This document shows positions 42,801-50,615 of a stretch of 64,000 bases of DNA, piece after piece. The notes under the pieces are model-generated. The model did no database searches and had not been told where the DNA came from. It worked only from the letters and a program-made list of their open reading frames with translations. A program made the translations under genes and the position numbers. The DNA is from Actinomadura xylanilytica (GTDB taxonomy: Bacteria; Actinomycetota; Actinomycetes; Streptosporangiales; Streptosporangiaceae), in assembly GCF_030283145.1 (NCBI RefSeq), contig NZ_JASNWE010000003.1, positions 496,001 through 560,000 on the forward strand, given 5' to 3'. How positions within the stretch are numbered: position 1 is the first letter of the stretch; each line of letters begins with the position of its first letter.

Positions 42801-43155
42801 CCCGTCCAGGCTCGACCTGCTGAATCTGGACAACTGTGCCATCGATGATCTGAGCGCTCTTGACTCGCAGACCTCCCTGCTCTATCTCGGTTTGCGCTGG
42901 ACCAACGTGAGCGACCTCACAGCGCTCGCAAGGATGCATCGCCTGAAGTGGCTCTGGTTGAACGGCTGCGAGAGGGTGTCCGACCTTGAGCCGCTCGCGG
43001 CCCTGCCCGATCTGCGAGACCTCCACATCGCCGGGATCGCGCCCGGGACCGATCTGACGCCGCTCGCGGGCAACCGTAAGCTGACAGTTCACATCAAAGT
43101 GGGGCAAGAGGTACGGGGAGCGGAGACGCTGGGGCGGCGACTCAAGATCTCCTAG
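39880..43155 (+). CDS. NACHT NTPase with C-terminal leucine-rich repeats (bacterial NLR, probable anti-phage protein)
   Basis: 1,091 residues from a GTG at 39880 (GGAGAGG about eight bases upstream). Residues ~5-240 are an all-helical N-terminal region of the NNH type found on actinomycete NACHT proteins. NACHT ATPase: Walker A RGEAGGGKSTLLRWL at ~291-305, Walker B ALLLVDGVDEVTG at ~371-383, VIVTSRPAA, LASSPLLAAMLCALN, and the winged-helix-region motif FVHRTVQEYLTAKQA near 605. Residues ~840-1065 form about nine leucine-rich repeats (RLDLLNLDNCAIDDLSALD, KWLWLNGCERVSDLEPLA). Known: bacterial NACHT proteins protect against phage, with the C-terminal repeats as sensors. The last ~600 bp use many more A/T-ending codons than the rest, suggesting that the LRR part was exchanged or evolves separately. 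No separate effector gene adjoins it. Confidence 0.87.
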   Translation: MSVEMAAFGVGRSVVQLAAGRWLAGRSARDAAGRDLAELVRIGIPDEIKRRRAHRQFEDIADSVAERLLTFARHEYGGLAGGDREAALHEAVRTLDGADLSDEAFFAADADPVKLSRGLRSRLPARTAGFELGEAGARLYETVLDEACDCLARIMIHLPQFAPRASVEALGRLTGLADQVGAVLARLPARSLMAPEGEADDTDFTRRYLASISENLDTLELFGVRFERLTRPQTALSVAYISLNVSEEGGARRPRTGAQAVPVDAWRAEARESGAVRVESALSDHRLTLLRGEAGGGKSTLLRWLAVTAARGRFTGDLAGWNDCVPFMIKLRSHPDGPLPRPEEYLDDMAGNLAGIMPRGWAHRRLASGRALLLVDGVDEVTGTRRQAVRQWIKELVAEFRGVRVIVTSRPAAAGSDWLRAEGFATVFLEQLGPADLRALVQHWHSAVRHCDDLPCTPERLPSYEAKLLARLEAAPHLRTLASSPLLAAMLCALNLDRETLPRDRMGLYTAALDLLLETRDAKRGIPSAAGVSLERDQKVRILQDLAWHLSTSARVELPKPMVERLVADRLATMPQVRASAAAVLELLLQRSGVIREPVPDRIDFVHRTVQEYLTAKQAADLGDMDLLVQNAHRDHWRETVIMAAGHANEPLRRELITGVLGRVAAEPKRARRLKLLAVACLETLPSVPADLRQALDTCLDDLTPPRDTASSRSLATAGEAVLSRLPATLGGLSDAVAVACVRAAWLINGPEALDVLTRYAPDPREVVQIELNEAWDYFDPQEYAERVLAKAPTTWELRVNRSPRQMATLRALPPRTGLHIRLVDPVDLGPLEAHAQALEELQIDFTTRSEKADLTLLPALPQLRRLTMSAPWLDDLDFLDRLPRLDRIWLADFGEVTDYAALARQSALRALSLLECHHLIDLEMLPPLGALELLNLNESRLNCGLAELMNVAPKVRYLYLNGCPWVTDLAALAPSRLDLLNLDNCAIDDLSALDSQTSLLYLGLRWTNVSDLTALARMHRLKWLWLNGCERVSDLEPLAALPDLRDLHIAGIAPGTDLTPLAGNRKLTVHIKVGQEVRGAETLGRRLKIS

Positions 43156-43236
43156 CACGCGGCGATGCGTTCCGGTGGGGACCGGTCGGCGCCGGACGGC
43201 AGGGGCAGAGGTCGGTGTCGGGTGCGTCACACTCGC

Positions 43237-43273
43237 TTGACCTGAAGTTCTGTCGAGGTAAGACGATATATCG
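43237..43273 (+). promoter_or_regulatory. Promoter and palindromic operator of the MFS exporter
   Basis: TTGACC (43237-43242) and TAAGAC (43259-43264) with a 16-bp spacer. The -10 is directly followed by the perfect palindrome CGATATATCG (43264-43273), a typical repressor site near the transcription start. The remaining leader to 43456 (about 180 bp) is AT-richer than average and without a gene. The regulator is not adjacent. Confidence 0.55.
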
Positions 43274-43456
43274 CGTGGAGCAGCACAGACTCGCGAAGAC
43301 TGTCCTACCTCGGTGGAATACTCCCGCTCCTGTCCCGGTTTAAGCGTTCGCAAAAGTGTCAGTCTCTGCACTATTTTGCTTCGGTACCCCCTAAGACCCG
43401 TGTTCGACGGCCCCTGCGCGCCCCTGGGCGCCGGCCCCTGACGATTGGAACAGTAA

Positions 43457-44986
43457 GTGACCGCTCCCGCGTCTCCGCGGACGAAAGACGACCCGCCTGC
43501 GGCGCCGTCGGCCGGTGGAGGTCTTGATCGCGGCGTGCTCGCGGTGGCCATGGTCGTCGTGCTCGGTGCGATCATGTCCATCCTGGACGTGACCGTCGTC
43601 AATGTCGCCATCAACGACCTCGCCAAGGAGTTCAAGACCCCGCTGTCGACGATCCAGTGGGTCGCGACCGGCTACACCCTGGCGCTGGCCACGGTGATCC
43701 CGATCACCGGGTGGGCCTCGGCCCGGTTCGGCACCAAGCGCCTCTACATGATCTCGATCACCCTGTTCGTGGCCGGCTCGATGCTGGCCGGGCTGGCCTG
43801 GTCGGCCGAGTCGCTGATCGCCTTCCGGGTGCTCCAGGGCCTCGGCGGCGGCATGATCATGCCGGCCGGCATGACGATCCTGACCCAGGCGGCCGGCCCG
43901 CAGCGGGTCGGCCAGGTGATGAGCGTCGTCGGCATCCCGATGCTGCTCGGCCCGATCCTCGGCCCGATCCTCGGCGGCTACCTGGTCGACGACGTGTCCT
44001 GGCGCTGGATCTTCTTCATCAACCTGCCGATCGGCATCGTCGCGCTGTTCCTCGCGGGCCGCATCCTCAAGCGGGACACGCCCAAGCGGAGCGAGCGGCT
44101 CGACCTGATCGGCCTGATCCTGCTGTCCCCCGGCCTGGCCGCGCTGATCTACGGCCTGGCCAAGGGCGCCGAGCTGCGCAACTTCACCAAGACCGAGGCG
44201 CTCATCCCGACGGTCGTCGGCGCGGTCCTGGTGATCGGCTTCGTGTTCCGCGCGATGAACGCCAAGAACCCGCTGATCGACCTGCGCCTGCTGAAGCGGC
44301 GCTCGGTGGCCGCGGCCTCGGGCACGATGGTGCTCTTCATGGCCGCGTTCATGGGCGCCATGCTGCTCATGCCGCTCTACTACCAGACGGTCCGCGGGGA
44401 GAGCGCGCTCACCTCCGGGCTGCTGCTGGCCCCGCAGGGCCTCGGCGCGATGGTCACCATGCCGATCGGCGGCAAGCTCACCGACCGGCTCGGCCCCGGC
44501 CGGGTCGTCCTGGTGGGCATGGTCGTCGTCGTGCTGTCGATGGCGGGCTTCGCCAGCGTGCTCGAGGCCGACGCCTCGTACTGGGCGCTCGGCGGCGTGC
44601 TGTTCGTCATGGGCCTCGGCATGGGCATGACGATGATGCCCACGATGGCCGCGGCCATCCAGACGCTGGTCCACGACGAGGTGCCGCGGGCCACCACGAT
44701 GCTCAACATCATCCAGCAGGTGTCGGCGTCGCTCGGCACCGCGATGATCTCGGTGCTGCTGGCCAACCAGCTCACCTCCAACCTCGGCGGCGGGGGCGGG
44801 GAGATCGGTTCCGCCGCGAAGGTCCCGAAGGAAGTGATGGACAAGATCGCCGGCCCGATGGCCGACGCCTTCCAGCACACCTACTGGTTCGCGGCGGGGG
44901 CGCTGCTCCTGGCGTTCATCCCGGCGCTGCTGCTGCCGCGCAAGAAGCCGGACGCCCCGGTCGAGGCGCCCATCCAGATGCACTAG
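43457..44986 (+). CDS. DHA2-family MFS drug exporter
   Basis: 509 residues, about 14 predicted helices. DHA2 landmarks: MSILDVTVVNVAINDLAKEF in helix 1, motif A-like SARFGTKRLYMIS, FRVLQGLGGGMIMPAGMTIL, and motif C LLGPILGPILGGYLVD, which marks proton antiporters. A GTG start at 43457. The long leader with a palindrome suggests induction by the exported compound. It ends at a strong bidirectional terminator. Substrate class: hydrophobic or cationic antimicrobials, from the family. Confidence 0.9.
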   Translation: MTAPASPRTKDDPPAAPSAGGGLDRGVLAVAMVVVLGAIMSILDVTVVNVAINDLAKEFKTPLSTIQWVATGYTLALATVIPITGWASARFGTKRLYMISITLFVAGSMLAGLAWSAESLIAFRVLQGLGGGMIMPAGMTILTQAAGPQRVGQVMSVVGIPMLLGPILGPILGGYLVDDVSWRWIFFINLPIGIVALFLAGRILKRDTPKRSERLDLIGLILLSPGLAALIYGLAKGAELRNFTKTEALIPTVVGAVLVIGFVFRAMNAKNPLIDLRLLKRRSVAAASGTMVLFMAAFMGAMLLMPLYYQTVRGESALTSGLLLAPQGLGAMVTMPIGGKLTDRLGPGRVVLVGMVVVVLSMAGFASVLEADASYWALGGVLFVMGLGMGMTMMPTMAAAIQTLVHDEVPRATTMLNIIQQVSASLGTAMISVLLANQLTSNLGGGGGEIGSAAKVPKEVMDKIAGPMADAFQHTYWFAAGALLLAFIPALLLPRKKPDAPVEAPIQMH

Positions 44987-45040
44987 AAGGCACGGCCCTC
45001 CGGCGCGTCACGGCGCGCTGGAAGGCCACTCGCACGCCGC

Positions 45041-45079
45041 AGGCCCCGGCCCGGACCCTTGAGTCCCGGGCCGGGGCCT
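45041..45079. terminator. Strong bidirectional terminator
   Basis: AGGCCCCGGCCCGG (45041-45054) pairs with CCGGGCCGGGGCCT (45066-45079) across an 11-nt loop; a CTT follows. It lies between the convergent MFS gene (+) and acyl-CoA synthetase (-). Confidence 0.85.
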
Positions 45080-45116
45080 TCGTCGTCCACGGGCCCGTCA
45101 GGAGCGCCGGGCCGCA

Positions 45117-46652
45117 TCAGGCGGACGCGGCGCGGTGGTCCTTCCAGTACTCGTCCTTGAGCAGCCGCTTGTAGAGCTTGCCGGTGGGATGCCGGGGCAG
45201 TTCGGCGCGGAAGTCCACGGTGCGCGGGCACTTGTAGTGGGCGAGCCGCTCGCGGCAGTAGGCGATGAGCTCGGCCTCCAGCCCGGGGCCCGCGCCGTCC
45301 GCCGACAGGGGCTGGACGACGGCCTTGACCGCCTCGCCCATCTCGGCGTCCGGCACGCCGAACACCGCCACGTCGGCGACCTCCGGGTGCACGGCCAGCA
45401 CGTTCTCGGCCTCCTGCGGGTAGATGTTCACCCCGGCACTGATGATCACGTACGAGCGGCGGTCGGTGAGGTAGAGGAACCCGTCGGCGTCCACGTGGCC
45501 GACGTCGCCGAGGGTGGTCCAGCCGTGGCCCCAGGGGTCGCGGGACGCCTCCGTCCCGGCCCGGTCGCCGTGGTACTCGAAGGAGGGGCCGCCGCCGAAG
45601 TAGAGCGTCCCGGGGGTGCCCGGCGGCACCTCGGCGCCGTCCTCGTCGCAGACGTGGACCTCGCCGAGCAGGGGCCGTCCGACGGTGCCCCTGTGCGCCA
45701 GCCAGTCGGCGGACCCGGTGTAGACGAAGCAGTTGCCCTCGGTGCCCGCGTAGTACTCGTGCAGCACCGGTCCCCACCACTCGATCATCCGCTCCTTGAC
45801 CGGGACGGGGCAGGGTGCGGCGGCGTGCACGGCGCAGCGCAGGCTGGACACGTCGTAGCGGGCCCGGACCTCGTCCGGCAGCTTGAGCATGCGGATGAAC
45901 ATGGTCGGCACGAACTGGCCGTGCGTGACGCCGTACCGCTCGATCGCCGCGAGGGCCGCCTCCGGCTCGAACCGCTCCATCACCACGACGGTCGCGCCGA
46001 AGCGGTGGAAGTTGAGGCAGTAGCGCAGCGGCGCGGCGTGGTAGAGCGGCGCGGGCGAGAGGTAGACCGAGTCGCCGTCGGGCCGGAACAGCAGCGACAG
46101 GAGCTTGAACAGCGGGCCCTCGGTGCCCATCGGGGCCAGCGACAGCGGCGGTTTGACCCCCTTGGGACGGCCGGTGGTGCCGGACGAGTAGAGCATGTCC
46201 TGGCCTTCGGCCTCGTCCGCGATCGGCTCGGCCGGGTGCGCGGCCACGCGCTCCTCGTACGACTCGTAGCCCGGGACGGTGCCGCCGAGCATGAGGCGCA
46301 GCGGCACGTCCGGCGGGGCCTCGGCGGCGGCCTCCATCGACGCGCTGGTGATGAAGACCTTCGCCTCGCAGTCGCCCACGATGTAGGCCAGCTCATCGGC
46401 CTGGAGCCGGGAGCTGACGGGGGTGTAGTAGAGCCCCGACCGTTGCGCCGCCCACGCCACGGCCAGGTACAGCGGATGATTCTCCAGCATGAACGCGATG
46501 TGGTCCCCGGGGCGCAGCCCCTCGGCGCGGAGCAGCTGCGCGAGCCGGTTGGACTCCTCGTCCAGTTCCCGGTAGGTGATGACCCGGCCCGACCCCGCCA
46601 TGATCACGGCGGCCTTGCCGGGCGTCTGTGCGGCGATGTGCCCCAGGTGCAT
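45117..46652 (-). CDS. Acyl-CoA synthetase (AMP-forming, FadD-like)
   Basis: 511 residues. ANL superfamily: P-loop MLYSSGTTGRPKGVKPPL near residues 155-172, YYAGTEGNCFVYTGS (A5 motif), TLGDVGHVDADGFLYLTDR (hinge Asp), and a C-terminal ELPRHPTGKLYKRLLKDEYW with the catalytic Lys. It activates a carboxylic acid to acyl-CoA via acyl-AMP; size and sequence fit the FadD-type fatty or steroid-side-chain acid ligases of actinomycetes. No ribosome site is evident at the ATG, which is retained because the family N-terminus starts here. Confidence 0.9.
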   Translation of the reverse strand: MHLGHIAAQTPGKAAVIMAGSGRVITYRELDEESNRLAQLLRAEGLRPGDHIAFMLENHPLYLAVAWAAQRSGLYYTPVSSRLQADELAYIVGDCEAKVFITSASMEAAAEAPPDVPLRLMLGGTVPGYESYEERVAAHPAEPIADEAEGQDMLYSSGTTGRPKGVKPPLSLAPMGTEGPLFKLLSLLFRPDGDSVYLSPAPLYHAAPLRYCLNFHRFGATVVVMERFEPEAALAAIERYGVTHGQFVPTMFIRMLKLPDEVRARYDVSSLRCAVHAAAPCPVPVKERMIEWWGPVLHEYYAGTEGNCFVYTGSADWLAHRGTVGRPLLGEVHVCDEDGAEVPPGTPGTLYFGGGPSFEYHGDRAGTEASRDPWGHGWTTLGDVGHVDADGFLYLTDRRSYVIISAGVNIYPQEAENVLAVHPEVADVAVFGVPDAEMGEAVKAVVQPLSADGAGPGLEAELIAYCRERLAHYKCPRTVDFRAELPRHPTGKLYKRLLKDEYWKDHRAASA

Positions 46653-46711
46653 GGAACCGCACGCTACCGGGCCGGACGAGCAAATGAAATCCCGTTCGGT
46701 TTACTGGCGGT

Positions 46712-46942
46712 TCAGACGAGCATGTGGTCGAAGTCACCGTCCTTGGCGCCACCGACGAAGGCCTCGACCTCCTCACGGGTGTAGACGAGCACCGGCCCGT
46801 CCGGGTACCGCGAGTTGCGTACGGCGATCTCTCCGCTGGGGAGTTCGGCCATCTCGACGCAGTTGCCGCTCGGATTGCTCCGCCGGCTCTTCTGCCACAC
46901 CAGGTCCTGCCGCCAGAGGTCCGACAGCCCGTAGCCGTTCAT
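46712..46942 (-). CDS. DUF397 protein
   Basis: 76 residues with a strong AGGGGG ribosome site. The DUF397 core is clear: LVWQKSRRSNPSGNCVEMAE near residues 14-33 and IAVRNSRYPDGPVLVYTREE. DUF397 proteins are small, actinomycete-specific and usually encoded beside an XRE-type HTH regulator, with which they act as a toxin/antitoxin-like or developmental regulatory pair (for example the BldB-/WhiJ-type systems). Here no XRE gene is adjacent; the divergent neighbour is an RsbW-like ATPase, another common associate. Confidence 0.88.
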   Translation of the reverse strand: MNGYGLSDLWRQDLVWQKSRRSNPSGNCVEMAELPSGEIAVRNSRYPDGPVLVYTREEVEAFVGGAKDGDFDHMLV

Positions 46943-47018
46943 CTTTGCCCCCTCAAAGGCGTCTCCGGCTCCCCTCAGGGAGACCGCGATCTCGCCCCAC
47001 CCCACACAATGGTACGAG

Positions 47019-47071
47019 ATGCACGTGCATTCGTTCTTGCATCCGTTCATGCAGACGGTCTTGCATCTGCA
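47019..47071. promoter_or_regulatory. Cluster of TGCA-centred palindromes in the DUF397/ATPase intergenic region
   Basis: Within 53 bp are ATGCACGTGCAT (47019-47030, perfect 12-bp palindrome), TGCAT-N6-ATGCA (47038-47053) and TGCATCTGCA (47062-47071). The 194-bp gap is AT-richer than its surroundings and separates divergent genes, so multiple binding sites of one regulator are likely, perhaps the missing XRE partner of DUF397. Confidence 0.5.
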
Positions 47072-47136
47072 CGACTTGGGGAGCAAGATAGCGAACGCTC
47101 GCCGGTGACCGACCCGCACGCCTCTGGGGTTTGACA

Positions 47137-47823
47137 ATGATCGTTGACCAGGCAGACGACATCGCGGCGCCCGCCGCCACGCACGGACGGCGGCACCGCC
47201 CTGCGGTGGCCGACCACGCGCCGTGGCCGGACGCGCCGCGCACAGCCGTCCTCCCGAGCGCGCCCGCCGCCGCGGCAACCGCCGCGCCGGTGCCCTCGCC
47301 CGGCCTCGCCGGGCTCTGGCCCGGCACGCACGCGGGCGTCCCGCGGACCGCCCGGCGGGTGCTGCCCGCCGAGATCACCGCGCCGCGCACGGCGCGCGAC
47401 TTCGCGCGGGCCACGCTGCGCGCGTGGGGGGTGGACGAGGAGGCCGGCGGCGATGTGATCATCGCCGTGTCGGAGCTGGTCACCAACGCGCTGCGGCACG
47501 GCATGGACGACCTCCCCCAGCCCCTGCCCGCGCATCCGATCCAGCTCGTCCTGCTCGGGCACCCGCGGCGGATCGTCGCCATGGTGACCGACCCCGGGGC
47601 GCACACGCCGGAGCCCATCGCGCAGGAGCCCGAGCGCTCCGGCGAGGGCGGGCGCGGGCTGCTGGTGGTCGGCGGGGTCAGCGGCGCCTGGGGCTGGGCG
47701 CGGCTCGGCACCGGCGGTAAGGCCGTCTGGGCGTCGTTCAACCTCAGCGTCCCCCCGGCGGACGACGCCTCCGGGCCCACCGACCAGGGCGAGGAACACG
47801 GCACGGACGCGCCGCGGCACTGA
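47137..47823 (+). CDS. RsbW-like ATP-binding protein (HATPase_c, anti-sigma/serine-kinase type)
   Basis: 228 residues from the ATG at 47137. The first ~75 residues are Ala/Pro-rich and low complexity. The rest is a GHKL ATPase: N-box VSELVTNALRHGMDD near residues 111-125, G1 box MVTDPGAHTPEP, G2 box GEGGRGLLVVGGVSGAWGW, as in the single-domain ATP-binding proteins abundant in Streptomyces and relatives. Such proteins phosphorylate anti-anti-sigma factors or bind sigma factors. Its neighbour DUF397 is a frequent companion of these kinases. It ends at a strong hairpin. Confidence 0.83.
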   Translation: MIVDQADDIAAPAATHGRRHRPAVADHAPWPDAPRTAVLPSAPAAAATAAPVPSPGLAGLWPGTHAGVPRTARRVLPAEITAPRTARDFARATLRAWGVDEEAGGDVIIAVSELVTNALRHGMDDLPQPLPAHPIQLVLLGHPRRIVAMVTDPGAHTPEPIAQEPERSGEGGRGLLVVGGVSGAWGWARLGTGGKAVWASFNLSVPPADDASGPTDQGEEHGTDAPRH

Positions 47824-47850
47824 CCGCACCGGCGGGCCGGTGCCCCGGCG

Positions 47851-47878
47851 GCCCGGCGGTCACGTGAGACCGCCGGGC
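47851..47878. terminator. Terminator hairpin
   Basis: GCCCGGCGGTC (47851-47861) and its perfect complement (47868-47878) with the 6-nt loop ACGTGA, between the convergent ATPase gene (+) and otsA (-). Confidence 0.8.
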
Positions 47879-47966
47879 CCGTTCGTCAGTGTCTGCGCGG
47901 GGTCGGTGCGTGCGCGGGGCCGGTATGGGCCGGGCCGGTGCCGGCGTGGGGACGGTCCGGGAGGGG

Positions 47967-49376
47967 TCAGTGCGGGAGTGAGGGCAGCGCGGGGCTCTCC
48001 AGCTCGCTGAGGAATTCGTGTGCCCAGCGGTCGACGTCGTGCTCGATCACCCGGCGCCGCATCGTCCGCATCCGCCGCGCCTGCTCGGAGGGCCCGGCAT
48101 GGACGGCGGCGAGCAGCGTGTCCTTGAGCCCGTCGATGTCGTAGGGGTTGACCTGGAAGGCGCCCCGCTTGAGCTCGGCGGCGGCGCCGGCGAACTCGCT
48201 CAGCACCAGCGCGCCGCGCAGGTCGCCGCGGCAGGCCACGTACTCCTTGGCGACCAGGTTCATGCCGTCGCGCAGCGGGGTCACCACCATCACGTCGGCC
48301 GCCAGGTAGAGCGCGGCCAACTCGGCGCGGTCGTAGGAGCTGTGCATGTAGTGCACGACGGGGAAGCCGATCTCGCCGTACTCGCCGTTGATCCGGCCGA
48401 CCTGCTGCTCGATGTCCTCGCGGAGGATCTGGTACTGCTCGACCCGCTCCCGGCTCGGCGTGGCGATCTGCACCAGGACGGCCTGCCCCGGCTTGAGGTG
48501 ACCGTCGCCGAACAGCTCGCCGAACGCCTGGAGCCGCTGCGCGATCCCCTTGGTGTAGTCGAGCCGGTCGACGCCGAGCAGGATGGTCGCGTCGCCGACG
48601 TCGGTGCGGATCTCCTCGGCCCGCTCGCGCACGTCGGGACGATCGACCAGGTCGTTCAGCTCGCCCACGTCCACCGAGATGGGGAACGCCCGCGCCCGGA
48701 CGACCCGGTCCTCCCAGAAGACGTCCTGCCGGACGTGGCGGACGTCGAGGAGGCGGCGGCACAGCCGGACGAAGTTGGACGCCGCCCCGGGAAGCTGGAA
48801 GCCGACCAGGTCGGCGCCGAGCAGCCCCTCCAGGATCTGCCGCCGCCAGGGCAGTTGCCAGAACAGCTCCAGCGGCGGGAACGGGATGTGCAGGAAGAAT
48901 CCGATGCGCAGATCGGGGCGGAGCCTGCGGAGCAGGGACGGGACGAGCTGGAGCTGGTAGTCCTGCACCCAGACGATGGCGCCGTCTGCGGCGACCTTGG
49001 CCGCGGCCTCCGCGAAGCGCTCGTTCACCCGCACGTAGGCGTCCCACATCGACCGGTCGTACACCGGCGGCGCGATCACGTCGTGGTACAGCGGCCAGAG
49101 GGTCGCGTTGGAGAAGCCCTCGTAGTAGAGCTCGACCTCCTCGGCGGACTGCGGCACCGGGACGAGGGCCATGCCGTCCTCCTCGAACGGCTCCAGCTCC
49201 TCGTCGGGCGATCCGGCCCAGCCGATCCAGGTGCCCTTCCGGCGGCGCATCACCGGGGCGATCGCGCTCACCAGTCCCCCGGGACTGCGCCGCCACGCCG
49301 GGGCCCCGTCCTCGCCTGTGATCCGGTCGACCGGCAGCCGGTTGGCCACCACCACGAACTCACTCCCGCGCGACAC
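47967..49376 (-). CDS. otsA: Alpha,alpha-trehalose-phosphate synthase
   Basis: 469 residues from a GTG at 49376 preceded by GGAAGGGCGGG; an in-frame ATG at 49403 without a ribosome site would add nine. GT20 family: FVVVANRLPVDR at the N-terminus, WIGWAGSPDEE, AIVWVQDYQLQLVPSLLR, GFFLHIPFPP, LLGVDRLDYTKGI (UDP/glucose-6-phosphate site) and MVVTPLRDGMNLVAKEYVA. It makes trehalose-6-phosphate from a nucleotide-glucose and glucose-6-phosphate, for osmotic and desiccation protection. The partner phosphatase otsB is not next to it. About 200 bp of non-coding DNA (49404-49607) precedes it, containing its promoter; I recognise no other feature there. Confidence 0.92.
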   Translation of the reverse strand: MSRGSEFVVVANRLPVDRITGEDGAPAWRRSPGGLVSAIAPVMRRRKGTWIGWAGSPDEELEPFEEDGMALVPVPQSAEEVELYYEGFSNATLWPLYHDVIAPPVYDRSMWDAYVRVNERFAEAAAKVAADGAIVWVQDYQLQLVPSLLRRLRPDLRIGFFLHIPFPPLELFWQLPWRRQILEGLLGADLVGFQLPGAASNFVRLCRRLLDVRHVRQDVFWEDRVVRARAFPISVDVGELNDLVDRPDVRERAEEIRTDVGDATILLGVDRLDYTKGIAQRLQAFGELFGDGHLKPGQAVLVQIATPSRERVEQYQILREDIEQQVGRINGEYGEIGFPVVHYMHSSYDRAELAALYLAADVMVVTPLRDGMNLVAKEYVACRGDLRGALVLSEFAGAAAELKRGAFQVNPYDIDGLKDTLLAAVHAGPSEQARRMRTMRRRVIEHDVDRWAHEFLSELESPALPSLPH

Positions 49377-49607
49377 CAGAGACCCGCCCTTCCAGGAAAT
49401 CATTGACGATCACTTGCCCAGAAACGGTCATCGAGAACATCTTGTCACTGTGACGTTAACGGCGGGTGCCGAGGTACCGGTGTTGGAGCGCCGCGGTCAG
49501 GGGTCCCTGGTCACGGCGCCACACCGGTCAAGGCGAGCGCCGACGCGAAGGGCGCGGCGGCGGCGTGCCGTGACGCGGACGATGACGTCGCAGGGGTCGT
49601 AGGGATG

Positions 49608-50063
49608 TCAGACCGCGGCGGGCTCGCGTTCCGGGGACGGCGCGCGGCGTCCCCACAGGAGGTTGTCCACGGAGAGGCGGCCCGCGCCCGCGAGGGCGAG
49701 CATCAGCGCTCCGGCGCCGAGGACGAGCACCAGCTCGTACCCGCCCTTGTCGGAGAACAGGCCCTTGTCCATGTGGACGAACCAGAACGCGCCGGCCATG
49801 TCGGCGGCGAGCAGGATCCCCGCGACCGGGACCAGCACGCCGGCGATGAGCGCCGCGCCGCCGACGAGCTCCGCCCAGGTGGCGTAGGTGGCGGACAGGC
49901 CGGGCATCGGGACTCCCATCCCGTCGAACATCTTGGTCACTCCGGAGTGGCCGACGTCGGACAGCTTCTGCCATCCGTGCGCGATGAAGACCGCGCCGAG
50001 GGCCAGCCGGCCGATGAGCAGGGCGGCGTCGGGCAGGTAGGGGTAGCGGCGAGCGGGATGCAT
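49608..50063 (-). CDS. DoxX family membrane protein
   Basis: 151 residues, four hydrophobic helices. DoxX signature region: LLIGRLALGAVFIAHGWQKL near residues 14-33, TYATWAELVGGAALIAGVLV and the FVHMDKGLFSDKGGYELVLV segment. The family is linked to respiratory or redox processes (MRX complexes in mycobacteria), but most members are uncharacterised. The ATG at 50063 has AGGAGAGG upstream. It is divergent from a MarR regulator with two duplicated operators between, so it is almost certainly the regulated target. Confidence 0.87.
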   Translation of the reverse strand: MHPARRYPYLPDAALLIGRLALGAVFIAHGWQKLSDVGHSGVTKMFDGMGVPMPGLSATYATWAELVGGAALIAGVLVPVAGILLAADMAGAFWFVHMDKGLFSDKGGYELVLVLGAGALMLALAGAGRLSVDNLLWGRRAPSPEREPAAV

Positions 50064-50083
50064 GCCTCTCCTCCTGGAGTAGT

Positions 50084-50131
50084 GGTTCAAAACTGAACTA
50101 ACGCTAGCAGGAAGTAGTTCAAATTCGAACC
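50084..50131. promoter_or_regulatory. Duplicated MarR operators
   Basis: Site 1 GGTTCAAAACTGAACT (50084-50099) and site 2 AGTTCAAATTCGAACC (50116-50131) are inverted repeats of GTTCAAA, 32 bp apart (three helical turns). Both are followed by AACGCTAG, so a 28-bp unit is directly duplicated. They fill the gap between divergent DoxX and MarR genes. Confidence 0.78.
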
Positions 50132-50148
50132 AACGCTAGGATGGGGCC

Positions 50149-50607
50149 ATGGACGACGCCTCGGTCCTCGGCCCCCGGGAGCTGCGCGCGTGGATCGGCT
50201 TCCTCGCCGCGGCGCACCTGCTCGACCACGAGATCGAGCGGCAGCTCAAGGCCGACGGCGGGCTGTCCCACCCCGAGTTCGAGGTGCTGGTCAGGCTGGC
50301 GCAGGCCGAGGGGCGGCGGCTGCGGATGTCCGATCTGGCCCGCGAGGTGATGGTGTCCAAGAGCCGGCTGACCTACCAGGTGACCCGGCTCGAACGCGAG
50401 GGGCTGGTACGGCGGACGGGCTGCGACTCCGACCGCCGCTCGGTATGGGCCGAGCTGACCGACAAGGGCGCGGACGTGCTGGCCAGGGTGCGGCCCGGCC
50501 ACCGGCGCGTCGTCCGCGAGAGCCTCATCGACGTGCTGACCCCCGAGGAACTCGACCTGCTGGGCGGCGCCCTCAACCGGGTCGCCGACCGGCTCCGCGA
50601 CGGCTAG
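50149..50607 (+). CDS. MarR family transcriptional regulator
   Basis: 152 residues. MarR winged helix: LSHPEFEVLVRLAQAEGRRL, MSDLAREVMVSKSRLTYQVT (recognition helix), and LVRRTGCDSDRRSVWAELTDKG (beta wing with the DxRxxxxxLT pattern). Probable redox or phenolic-compound sensor that represses itself and the divergent doxX through the duplicated sites. The truncated FAD oxidoreductase follows 8 bp downstream and was probably part of the same unit. Confidence 0.9.
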   Translation: MDDASVLGPRELRAWIGFLAAAHLLDHEIERQLKADGGLSHPEFEVLVRLAQAEGRRLRMSDLAREVMVSKSRLTYQVTRLEREGLVRRTGCDSDRRSVWAELTDKGADVLARVRPGHRRVVRESLIDVLTPEELDLLGGALNRVADRLRDG

Positions 50608-50615
50608 GGGGTCCG

